From contig NW_014577087.1 in NCBI RefSeq assembly GCF_000485595.1, positions 503,403 through 566,196 of the forward strand: DNA of 62,794 nt, written 5' to 3'. This stretch comes from Priapulus caudatus. Lineage: Eukaryota > Priapulida > Priapulimorpha > Priapulimorphida > Priapulidae. The position numbers and the translations under genes are program-made. How positions within the stretch are numbered: the stretch's first letter is position 1; each line of letters starts with the position of its first letter. The notes beneath the pieces are model-generated. The model made no database searches and was not told the origin of the DNA. It saw only the letters and a list, made by a program, of their open reading frames with translations. Shown here piece by piece: positions 1-12,700 of this stretch.

Positions 1-1117
1 GTTCACCTCCTCAAACATTTATGTTCAGGCATAAAAAATTACCAACATAATGTAGTCAGTAGCTATATAAATGGCGAAAGGTTTCTCCTATATACTCCTT
101 TGTTTCTATATATGACGGTTGATGGTTGCTCAATTAAAAAACCTGACTTCGTTGTCACTTCACTCATCTTGTGTTCCTCTTTTCAGCTCAGTCTGACATC
201 ACAGTCAGAGCAGCCTGTAGAATCGCAGCTGATTGACCGTGCGTCCCGTTGCGTAGCTGGGCCCGTTCGTTGCGGTGTCAACAGTTGAGGCGCACAAATC
301 TACAACGGCTCCGGACGGTCACGGCACTGAATTTCGGACGGGCGGGGGGGGGTAATCGCGAAAACGACGTTGGAATGTCGAAGCTTGGGGGGAGAGGTGC
401 GAAAGGGTCAAGAGGTGTAAAAAGAAGGACATTTCCCTCCTTACTTAAGTATAGGAGGAATGGAATGCAAGATTGCCGAGCAGCAATATAAAGCGGCTCG
501 AGTCTGAGATGTGGGCGAGTGATGGCGTTACACCTAAATGATCGCCATTTAACGTTTTTATAATATTCAGATTTAGGCACTGCCTAAAAGCAGAGCTACC
601 AATGTGTAACGTGTAAGATTGAGAGGATACGCTTATTCCACGTAGCTGCTATATACCACGTGACAATGGTGTTTCCCTGACCATAACAGAACTTTTGTCA
701 AAGATTAATTGGTTGCATGGAAGTGTTTACTTCGTATGAGATTTTTTAGGCGGTAGCACACGGTTGCCATCTGTATATCGCAATAACAATTTATAAACCA
801 AAATAAATCACAATTTGTGACGGTAGATGGCGCTATACCCGCTTTGATGTTTCTTAGCGATGGTGTTCGAAATAAATAGGTTATGCTGCGTTCCAACATG
901 TTTTGTAAAACTTTACTCTAATATAGACGTTTTATCGGCAGGGTGGAGAGGAAATACCAATTTTGCATTAAAGATATTGTCAATGAAATCTTGTAAAACG
1001 AACCAGACGAGTGTGACACCACAGACTGTTATCTGCGTGTCTATATAATATGCTATATAATTTCCAAAACCTACCTAATTTGCATAATTTTTTTTTAAAT
1101 ATTAAAACCCTTGTAAT

Positions 1118-1398
1118 ACGTTTTGGAGCCAGCCCTTATTCATTCACATGCCAAAAATGAGCAAAATCTGTTGAACCTGAACTGTCTAATGGCAATTTCC
1201 ATTTTTGCCAAAAAATTGCCGTGGCTCGAAAGTACGTCGACTGGCGTGCTCCAAAAGCAGTAACAACTATACCCAATTTCAAACATGTGGGTCAAACGGT
1301 TCCTGAGTTATCGTTGACCGTAGCCAAATGTTGACGGAAGGACGTACGACGACCCATGGCAATAGCTCATCTTGACGATGTCAAGGTGAGCTAAAAAC
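1118..1398. repeat. Dispersed repeat ending in an imperfect palindrome
   Basis: The segment ends with the imperfect palindrome AGCTCATCTTGACGATGTCA continuing to AGGTGAGCT (1364-1392), just after a stretch reading GGACGTACGACGACCCATGG. This style of ending (a GACGGACG-type stretch, then a CTCACCTTGAC/GTCAAGGTGAG hairpin and a short A run) is one I associate with repeats scattered through marine invertebrate genomes. Boundaries are approximate and no second copy is seen in this window. Confidence 0.45.
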
Positions 1399-3034
1399 AT
1401 TAGCAGCAACAACCACTGACAGTGACGTCAAACACGCGTCCACGCACGCACGCACGCGCACGCTCGCGCGGGATGTGCGGGCAGGTTTGTAAAGGTCGGT
1501 GCCACAAGTAGTAACTAGCAGTGCATTCCCCCCATCTCCGAAGCAAGTCACCATGCACGTGTGTCTACCGACTGGCCCCTGCGCGCGGCGATCGCTTGGT
1601 GTGTGCAGGCATGCATGTACGCGCAGCTGCGCGGCTGGCTGTCTGCGAGGGACGCGGCAGCGCTGTAGAAGGTACTAGAATCTAGAAATGTTTTCCTGTA
1701 ACGAAATGTAACGAAAGGCGGGTTTAAAAGCGAACGTTCCCAGAAAAGGGACCCGGTTTCCCAAACTTTCACTGACAGGGCAGCTCTCTGCGAAGTACTT
1801 GCGGTCGGCCCGCACACACCTGACTGCTGTACATACCTGGCACAATATGGCCTGACCGCGGTGACACGGCAAGGTTGAAGGTTGATTGACAGTGTTTTAA
1901 TGCAGTGACACGCATGGGCATGTACAGGGGGACACATTTGCACACGAGGGAACACCAGCATGCATACAATAGTAACAACTACAAGTAATAATTGCATTAC
2001 AGTTCATCAACACACAAAGAGCTATCTGCATTGTAGATTTACACATTTGAGAAAAAATAACTATACCTACGAATAGATGGTTATAGATCTATGGTTTCCT
2101 CCCATTTGCAAATATTCATAGATCAACGACACGCATGGATCAACGCTGACTAATTGTAATAAGCCAGTATAATCCAGTCTTTTTTGGAAAAGGAAAGGTC
2201 TAAGGCAATATGATGAAACCAACTCCTAGTCCTAATGAATTGTATTTAGCTCTAAATGCAGGTCAACAATGCAGGGCCCCAATATCAATGTTTTAGAACG
2301 CACAGGCACGTAAACATAGACGCACACCATAACAATGCACTGCCGATGTTTACTCAAAATACATTTGTCTAGCACCATAGGATAAAAGTGAATGAAAGTT
2401 CTCTAAAACAAGATCACCAGTCTGCATCATATATTAAAATTATGCATTCATTTCATTTAAAACGTGGTTTTACTCAGGTAAGATCAAGCTAGTTTGCTCT
2501 TGTACACAATGTTGAAAAAATATCACACACACAGTTACACTGGTACATGTTTCTGACGACCAGAACAGCTCCTGCAATCCTAAGGCCTGGGGCAAGTAAA
2601 ACAGGACTGAGCTCTCGGTAAGTACTGTATAAAGCTCAACACGTGCACTTCCACGCTGTATCTTCACAGCAACTGAAAAACAGGATCACAGGCAGTCTTC
2701 GCAATAACTGCCGCAACATTGACACGGCAGTCCATACATCTCAGTCAGTACCTATTTCTACCATTTCTACCAACCAAGTATTAATTACTTACGATAAACC
2801 CAACGTTAATACTTGCAGCTTACTGCCAAATTGACACCGGTATATACCACACATAATATACTATACACATATACACGGAAATAGGGCTGCATAAGATAGC
2901 TAAAGCATGTTAACATTTTCCCGTTCAAACAGAGAGAAATCATGGGAAGCCAGTGCTTTGGTTGCTCATTACAAATATAAAAATGCACAGGAATGCCATA
3001 AGAAAATACTGGCGAGTGGCGAGGATGCTAAAGC

Positions 3035-3348
3035 CTAGCACAGACCTGCGATTTTTGGTGGCTCGTCACTGCAACCTGCAACAGCAAGCGATCAGTCGAT
3101 GTGTCACCGCATGTGTGCACACATGCGATTTCAAAGCAATTCTAGAACAATTTGGGAGCGATTGGGAGCGACGAGTCGCACAAAATCCAAAAAGTTTTAT
3201 TTCTTGCAACTCGTCGCAAGCGACCAGAATCGCTACGGGTTGCAGTTGCACGTTCCCGCAGACGTAGCGATTTCACAGCAACTTTTACAGAATTTTTACA
3301 TCTAGAATCGCTGTCGAGTTGTATGATAAAGTCGCAGGTCTGCGCTAG
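3035..3348. mobile_element. Nonautonomous TIR element (MITE-like), 314 bp
   Basis: The left end reads CTAGCACAGACCTGCGA and the reverse complement of the right end reads CTAGCGCAGACCTGCGA, a 17-bp terminal inverted repeat with one mismatch. The flanking octamers (GCTAAAGC at 3027-3034 and ACTTAAGC at 3349-3356) agree at 6 of 8 positions, which would fit an old 8-bp target duplication as made by hAT or P elements. No transposase reading frame is present. The interior is rich in short self-complementary CGACTCGTCGC-like words. Confidence 0.6.
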
Positions 3349-6300
3349 ACTTAAGCAATCCCAGCAATAAGATAACAATTAGATACAAACAGATACAAAT
3401 AATTAATAATTATGGGTAACAATGCTTTGATGATTTCTGATACCAGCCTCTGGTGCTGATATAAATCTACACTACAGTAGCAATATGAATCTGCTAGATT
3501 ATAATATGGAACCTTTAAATGTTGCGAGGGGGTTGTTTGGCTATCTTATAAATATCAATATCTGAGCTATATACATGTAAAAAGTAACAAACTTGTAATG
3601 TGTAACAAGATAAGTAATTAAAAAGATCTACTTTGTAAATCATACTCCTTTCTAAATATGTATGAAATCGAGGCCTGGACCAGCTATACTGGATGGCTGC
3701 AGATCCACGCCACTACCCCAAGTGGGTTCGACCAGCTTAACACTTAATGCCATCAAGTTGAAAATTTAGCAATGAACTACTTTCTAAACTTGTGCAAAGA
3801 CATTCTGTAATCATCATGTATGGTTATCAAATCTATGTCTGAAGACTAAAGAAATTTGTATGATAACTCGTTATTGACAGGGTTGCACATTGACCTCTAA
3901 GTAAATAAGTGTATCTGACGTGCTTTTTGTGTACTTTCCTTACGCAGTCAGGCAGTCGCTATTTTCACTCACGCAATGACTTCATTTGGCAATGTACGGA
4001 TAACTTCTCAAATAAACGAGGGGGGGGGGAATAGTGACTAGTAATAGTAGTAGTTAGTACAAGAACCACTTGCGATTATAATAATACTAATAATGTGACC
4101 ACCTTACCTATCAGTTTCGCTGCTGTGTCGACTATCCATCTTCAAGTGAAGTTTTCAATCACACTTTAACCCATATAAAGGTAATGTCACTAATGAGGCC
4201 AAGACTTATGTTATGACTCCTGTGTAATTTGTGTACTACTACTAGGTATTATGCCAAATAGGTAGTCCGTCTCCGACGGCCTGGCTTCATTAAGAAGTTC
4301 CAATGTCAATCTTTAAAGGGTTACTTTGGTATTTCAAAGCATGGCCCCAGAAATGATTCAGCAGTTAGTTCCTTCGTTCGTCGCCAGTGGCATGGCTAAA
4401 TTTACAAGTACATGTAAACACACACCCATTACTCGGACTACGTACTAACTGTCGACCATGCTCTGCCTTATCTCACAGTTTTCAGCGCGGTTGATTTCTA
4501 AATAAGCAACTGAGCAGTTGTAAACAAAGAACAACTAATAATATGCACTATAGTTATGCAAGTCGTTGGAAAACATCGAAAAAATGCACTTCTTATCAAT
4601 AGAAAGTTGTTGCTGCTCTTTGGACGGCTCACGCTAAAACAATACGCGCACAAAACATAGTTTGGGTGAGATAATGAATGCTTTTAGAAGATTACAAATG
4701 TATGACTTTTATTATAAGACATATATAAAACAAAATACTACAATGAATGGTAGATAACTAAATAAAAAATATTATATTATTTAAATCAGTGATTTTACGT
4801 ACAATAAAGTACAACAAGTAGTTCCTTCGCGATTGATACCTATACATGACTAGATAATATCGCCCTGCCATCTATGAGGAAAAAAGATCAACCAAAAACG
4901 AAGCCTCAGAGTCGCGTAATTATGACGTCTATTACTTAGTCAACATATTTGTTCACGATAAAAAATAGATAAATGTCATATATATATATATATATATCAG
5001 TATGGCAACTGTTAATGTCAATGATTGGAATCACGCATGGTTACTTATCACATTACATATATAATTACCCTTGTTTTTAAACTAGACCAGTATAGATAGC
5101 TAGGGCAGTGTAATGTAAAGTAAAATGTTTATCTAATGCTGTTTAATTATTGGCAAATGTTTTCAAGTACTCAAAGTAGCATAACTAACATATTATATGC
5201 AAAGTAAACTTTGACATTTTATTTGGTTCCGACTAGTTCATTACAACAATTAAAGAAATGTTAACAATAAAATGACAAAGCATATAACTTATTATAATTA
5301 TAAGTTTTGTAATACTTTTTTTTTTCAAATCACAATGTTCTTACATGTATATTCCTAGGTTACTACTTTATCACTGCTAATATGGCCAAACCAGTTAATT
5401 GTGAATCTATAGCTGCAAATCTGTCATCATGATGGCACTCATTAAAAATCACCAATTTCTAGTTTACATGGCTATAGTTTACAACATCAACCTAATGAGA
5501 AAACCCAAATTTCTATTTGACCATCTAACATTCACAACATGAATAAGATCCTAGGAATAGGTGATAGAATCGAGTTGATAACTAGAGTGATGATGCGTGT
5601 GTTCTCACATATATGCATACTGCATAACAAGCACACACTTGTAAACCTACATATAGGTCACTAGCAAATACACAGTTATGGTGATAGACATGGCATAAAC
5701 GTGAACCATGAAATGTGAACGTGAAGTTGTGAACCTTCCAATGTAAAACGTGAATATGGATATTGAACTAATAATGGATATTTCAATATACGTTCACAGC
5801 AGAAATAATTTTGCACGCTATTATCTCCTTACATACAAAAACACATGTCGTGACATTACTTGTTACCTGTACAAACACACACAGAGAAAAACGAGATATG
5901 AACAACAATCTCCTTTCTATACAAGAACGATGCAAAAGATGAAGCAGGCAATCTAAACAAGTTATCCCATTATAAAATGATACAACCAAAATGTATGTCA
6001 GAACAGTGATTATTTTTTAGTCTGCATGCATAGTAAGCGACATCACCAAACAAAGCTGTGTGGGGGAATACTGGAGCTACTCCGAGCTAGACAAGCCAAA
6101 ACGTATTAGTGGCTTTCCAGATATTGCTCTGATACTGTTACAGCAACACCACCGAATGTTGTAGCATTGCACATAAAAATTAAAGTGCATTAACAGTATG
6201 TGGCCGTGAGTTAATTCTAGCAGTGTGCGAGCAGCAGAGTTCTTCATAAGCACATATTTTGGATGCAATAACAGAAAACACATTCAACGCACATATGTGG

Positions 6301-6681
6301 CCTGTGAAGTGGGTTTCATTTTATGTATTTAATGACACATTATTACATCATCTTTCGGATCAAACGAATTGGACGAATTTTTGTGTTAGTAGTTGTGCAT
6401 TAGTAGTCCTTGCATGCTGCAGATATTTCTGCTTGGTTTTATAATTAACGATTTTTATAAATTAAGGAATTAATCCTAGTCCTAGATAAAATAATCTGAC
6501 CCAGATTTTGCTAGCTTATTATCCATTTCTGTACAAAGGTAGCAAAAAATACATGTAAAATGCTATAATTCTCTTCATTACAATTGTGCAAAGCAATGTT
6601 CACACTTAATAATTATTCTTTATCTAGGTGAAAACTGTGAAAATATATGCAAATCATTCACTGCTAAATGCTGTACTGTTC

Positions 6682-6786
6682 TTACATCACACTGCATTGT
6701 TCTTCCATCCCTGGCGGAAGTTTCGGCATCCCGTGTTCATCAAACTGCAAACCACCCAGTGCAGGCTCTGCCATGCCAGGTATTCC
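6682..6786 (-). CDS. PEX19: PEX19 coding exon 8 (C-terminus with CaaX box)
   Basis: The acceptor CTCCTCCAG leads into GIPGMAEPALGGLQFDEHGM and ends KLPPGMEEQCSVM followed by TAA. The terminal CSVM fits the CaaX consensus for farnesylation (human PEX19 ends CLIM). Farnesylation is known to alter cargo binding in the family; here it is inferred from the motif only. Confidence 0.9.
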   Translation of the reverse strand, partial: GIPGMAEPALGGLQFDEHGMPKLPPGMEEQCSVM

Positions 6787-9700
6787 CTGGAGGAGAAATA
6801 ACACAGACACCCTGGTCATTCACACAGGATTCATCTGCTGCCTATGTCCAGCCTAGTAAGTTAGAAACATGCCCATTCTCTGATATGTTGTTGCAGACCA
6901 ACAAAATGGGTCTAGTTCATGTAACCAGTATGATGCAAATTAAGACAATGATTCACAAGCTAATAGAAAAATATATAGATATACCTCGTTCTTATTCTTC
7001 TTATTCTTATTAAAATGCCTATGCAAATGATATAACAAAGCCGTCGGCATAAAATCAGCAACATAAAAAAACTATTGCATTGTAAATAGAGATGCGTACA
7101 GTCATTATGGATCCTGATACATAGTACATGATGCCAAACATCGCAAGTAAGGTTGCACTACACGTGCATTAGTCCCCTAATTTAGATTTCATACTCACCC
7201 CTGTTTCACCAGTGATATCAGTGGGTGGGTGACCCAACTCCTGCATCTGTAATTTACAGAAGATAACATGGAAAGATATTAATTTACATGTATCTAAATA
7301 AACAAAGATAACAACAATTTTCATGCAGAATAAACTATCAGAAAATATAAGACATCTTGAAACACTTATATAATGAAACAACTAATGAAATATGATCATT
7401 TTTCTCTACGATAATTCCTTGAATAATTATCATGTTAGCAGGTGCCTCATTCTATTATTGAAGATGAACTGAAAGAATCATTAAACAGATGGTTCAGTTG
7501 AAAACAAGTATTGAGAATTAATTTTTCTGAATTTACTGAAAATTAGAAACTATCCATTAGGATATGTCATTTTGGCATGAACGAAGAATAATGACTTTTT
7601 TTTAAAACAAACAGTCACACCGTTAACTTAATTAGCTGCAAACCTCCTGCATGATGGTCATGACTCGCTCAAATCTCTCCTGTTTGACCTGATCGCTGTC
7701 CCCTGGAGTCTCTGCCTCGTAGTCTGTACATATTGTCACCATCAGCTCACACTGCTTGCTGTATTTGTCATGCTCCGCTTGATCTATGACACCCTTTTTC
7801 GCTTCGAGCCATGCAGGGTACTGAGGACAACAGAGAGAAAAGACTTTTCTATCAGAAGTAGATAATGTGATTATTGACCTGCTGGAATCAACATTAGACA
7901 TTATCAGTAGATCAAATGTGACAGACAGAAATTATATGCACGTGCAGAATTCACAATATGATAACCAATGTCTAGTTTTAGACACACATATACCTTACCT
8001 ACACCTGAAATATAAATCACAGCTGATTCACCTCAAGCCATGTGCACTCAGACTATAATTGCTGCAGGCCAGCAAAACACAAGGTACAAAAAAGAATCAA
8101 CTTGTACCTTGGAAGATATTTCTTTGAGTGATGGATACAAAACATCTTTTGATAGTAAGTTTCGCATTAGACCTTGCATCATTGGCATAAATGGGTCACT
8201 AGCACCACCTTCACTTCCCCCGACTCCCAAATTGTTCATTGCATCCAGTATATCTGTTTCTGAAAACTCTGTCTGGAATGAAAAGAGAAATCAGTTAGTA
8301 ACCATGCAGTAACATGACAAGATGATAGACATAATAAAGTTAAATAATACCCATTACGTAAGTTTAGCCATTTATAATTATGGGACCACTATATTTTCTG
8401 TTTAATTTTTCATACCACACTCTAGTAAATTTTGCAGTTTTGTGTACACAAACAGTTTCAAGCAGGATGAGAATGTGCAAGATGCAAAGCTGCCTCATTC
8501 TATTTCTTTTAATCAGAGACAGAAAGGGTAAGCAACTAAATGACTATGAAATAATACCTGTAATGACTTGGCATCCTGGGCCAGACTATTTAGTGTGCCA
8601 GACAAGGATTCTGCAAATTCTTTGTTTGCCTCTGGTGATGACCCTGTAACATTACATTGATTTGCTCTGGCAATGTTTGGCATTCATACATGTCTCTTCA
8701 CCTCGTGCCTGCACTAACACATCCCTACACTTATTACGCCTATACTAAAACACACCTGTGCAGCACTACCATGTCCCCACACCAACACATGCCTGTACCG
8801 ATACATGCATGTACTAATACACACCTACCCTAACACATACCTAGACTAATACATGCCTACATACACACACGCCTGTACTAACACTTATCAATCCTAATGC
8901 CCACCTGCACAAACACATACCTATAGTAACACATGCTCACACCAAGACATCGCCACATTAATACACGACCTCTACTTATACACTCCTGTAGTAACACGTG
9001 CCTGTATTTACATATCCCTGTAGTAATACATGCTGGTACTAACGCAAGACTACCTCATGTGCTTGTACAGATGCAATACATACACTGCCATTGAATTATG
9101 TCAATGTATGCCTGCACTGCCATGCTTTTTTCCACACTACACCATACATATCAATAAACTTAAACTGGTCAAGTATGCGCACAGTAAATTTGATGATGAC
9201 TTCATTAGGATACACATTTTATTTACCTGCTTTCTGTGCAGATTTAGTCAATTTCTGAAACTGTTCCCCTAACTCTGGTTCATCTACCATTAGGTATTGC
9301 ATTGCTTTCTCAAACTGTTCAGATGCTTGCGTGGCACTTTCTGCTTCAAACAGCTCCTTAAATAGGGCTCCTGTATCAAATGTTGCCTCTGCATTTGAGC
9401 CCTGTATGAAAATAAGTACATATTATGGCAGATTTCCGTATCACAAAAGCTATCATGCATTGATGATTCAAGTCCTTTACAAAACACTGGCATAAAAAAA
9501 GGAGTAACATATCATAACTAGTAATAGTAATCACTATGTATATTCAGTAGTCACGGTTCATGTTAGTACACACTCTTGAATAAAGCCATCCGACAATAGA
9601 GTTTATAGTTTGGCTTCAGTAGGAGCTACCTTACCAAACATACAGGAATACAACCGATGGTTGTGACTGAATGCAACAAGCTGCAGGAAAAACATAAACT

Positions 9701-12700
9701 GTCGTTACAGTAGTTACTGCTATTACTTCAGCTTGTGCTTCTCCCGGGGAAGCAGAAGTCGTTTCACCTGTGGGCTCTGTTGGTATGGGTTGGTCAAAAC
9801 CCTCAAGGGCGCCTGTTAACAAATAAATATTTAGTACCACCTAGTGCATTAATATATACAATTATAGCATTCAATTTTGCATTTAAAATATATAACGGCT
9901 ATATTTTACCTAGCAGCAATTGAATATGTGATGCCTATACATTTAAGCTTAAGTTACACTATGCTGTCCTGACATTTTCAACCAATCTAGTACACTACCC
10001 TGCAATGGCTGTCTGTGGCCAGTGTTTTTAATATTACACCAAAAAATACTAATTATGACAGATAGTTAGGATCTATTTAGTACTAACATTATAATCTCCA
10101 TGTCCTGCATTAGTAAGATATTTCACTGTATATAGGATCAATTTTCTACTCCAAAAATGTCTCCAAAAACCACCTCGTGCTCCATAAGCTGAAGGTCAGT
10201 GTAGTGAACATAACAACAGCTAATATATTTATAGCTACAGTACACTACAGTATTAGTACAGTATTTTATAAACATAAGCAGAACAGCCTACAGTATGGTG
10301 TTAAGGGTTTATGAAATTGACCAAATTTTTGTGGGTTAAAATAATAAAGCAAACAAGGATGTTATAATATTGCTAACTTATAGCTGGTTTTATTGTGAGC
10401 ATATATACCTGCTAGTAGTGGTAAGGGCTATTAATAACATTATGAACCCACTTTTTGCAGATTGTTTTGTAAACTTGGGATGCATCTAATGCACCTTATA
10501 ATCTCATAATCTCGTAATAATAATTCTTAACAGTCCAAATGGTATAGATGGAATTCGACATCGTTTCTCTAAGGCCAAAACAATATATATGTGTGGTTAC
10601 CGTTACATGCCGGAAAAAAAATAGGGTAGGTAGGTAGGGAAAACATTTTATTTTCTTGAAATATTTTATTTACGAACCGTGTCCGAAGAATGTGCGTTGT
10701 GCCTTTTGAAGCAGGAACTGTCCAATTCATTTTTTATTTTATTTTTTTATTATTTTTTTGACTTTAAAGAAAATTTACAATAAAATGTTTAGGGTCGCTG
10801 GGAATAAATAGGGTCGGTCGGGAAACCGTAACCACACCTATATTTTGTTTTGGCCTTATCAGCAGTAATCAGTACGCTGAGAAGCAAGATCATAGATGGG
10901 ATATGAATTTCAACGTGTATAACCACAAGATTGAATGTGTAGAAACATCCTTGATCCTTGAACGAAGCTTCTTAACACGGTCCCCGCGGATCCACGAGTC
11001 AGCTCGTGGGAACAATCAAAACGCATCCCCGCGGATCCACGAGTCAGCTCGTGGATAGATTATTGGTTTTTGTTACTCTGACTTCCAACAGATGGCAAGA
11101 CCTACCTAGAAATTAAACAGGGACAGTCTATATTACCCCAGTCTTATACATTGCTTTACCATTGATTCGAACGTGAAATTAGAAGTTTTGAGACTCAAGG
11201 TAGACTGCGGTAGGCCTAGAAGGCGTAGATCAAAACAAGGTTTGTTTACCGTTTTCCTAACGGTATATAATATAATAACGGTGTAGTATATAAAATTTGA
11301 GGAATTTTTGCATGTAGAAACACAAAACAAGGTTCATACCTCACATATGTGTAAGCGGTGTCACATTTCTTACCGAGATAAAATAATAAACTGTCGACTG
11401 ATATCATAACAAACTCGCGAAAATCCACCGGTGCGGTGGCATTTGAGACAAAAATGCATGAAATGTCAGTTTTTGCCCCGTTTTAATATCAATATATTAT
11501 TATAAAGGGGAACGATTTTCATACTATTTGAATGTGTAAGCGTGAGATAACACTCATGCAGAGTAAATGTGTCAGTTTGGTTAGCTTTCCTGCAAAGGAA
11601 ATGTGGTAATTCAACAAATGAATGCGCGGTAAAAACGCAAAAATCCCGCGCAGGGCGCGCAGCGCAGGGCGCGCAGCGCAGGGCGGTAGGTGCATTAATT
11701 GTTAACACCGGCAGAGTTGAATGTGTTAAAGGCTGTATTGGCCTCTTGTATGTAGCACTTAAACATTAAAGGGATCGTTTACTCTAGGTTCTAGGGTTAT
11801 TTTCAGTTAATTTAGGTTAAAATTACGCTACATAAAAAGTTTCATGGTTCAATCACCATTAGAAATATTATTAAAAAATGTTTTAAAACTAACGACTACA
11901 GTTTGATTACAACGACGGTGGCGCCACTCAAAGCGCACGATCTGATAAGTTGCGCAAAACAACTTTTCAGCCAAGGACTACAGACCGAGGGTGTTTCTTA
12001 TTTATTAATTTAAAAGCAAAAGGATTGTAATATCTTATAAACGACATATAGTTTCAGTTATAATAAATTATGGATAAATTTGCCCTAAAATGAATATCGT
12101 TTGGTTAAATAGCATTTAGGTATAAATATAATTGCATTTTTGTGATTAGCCCTCGGTCTGCAACGTGCAAAATAAATTGTCAAATACGCAACTTTTTTGG
12201 GGTGGCAGCACGGTCGCGGGTGTCATGGCGCCGTTCAAATTTCGTAGCATTGATGTGTAACTAATTATAACAATTAAATTAGGTATCTGGTAACAAATAC
12301 GTGTGGGTATAGACGATTTGTTATACAGTAAGTACAGTTGTATGCATGAAAAATCCTAGAGTCTACTATCCCTTTAAACACAGCCTCATTGGGCTAGTCT
12401 AGATCACTTAACCAGGTTAAACACTTAACCAGCTGCCTATCATAATCATCAAACAAGCAACAAAACCTTGATTTTTCGGGACGTGTCGTACGTAGACTAA
12501 GTTAGTGTCACTGTCAGGATAGGGCCTGCGGCAACTGTACGCGAGCTATTAATAGTACTAGAGCTAGTGTAAGGATAAACCGACCAGGCTCTCCGACTGT
12601 TACACATCGTAGGACTAACCAACGTAGTGTTAAGCAAGAAGGGAACTAAGTCTTGTGGCTAGTGTGACTGTCAGGACAGATTGAAAGACACACGTTACAC

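Larger units (their letters stand above)
1..6681. other. Intergenic region left of PEX19, no gene recognised
   Basis: I see no exon with convincing splice sites or recognisable protein similarity in this stretch. It contains a dispersed repeat ending in a hairpin (about 1118-1392), a TIR element (3035-3348), AT-rich unique sequence, a short (AT)n run near 4979-4998 and a G8 run near 4020. Part of 6400-6681 is probably the PEX19 3' UTR, but I could not place its polyadenylation site. Confidence 0.55.

Noticed and set aside
4979-4998. AT repeat as a possible replication or TATA element
   Set aside because: A simple (TA)n run with no neighbouring gene start; one of many in the window.
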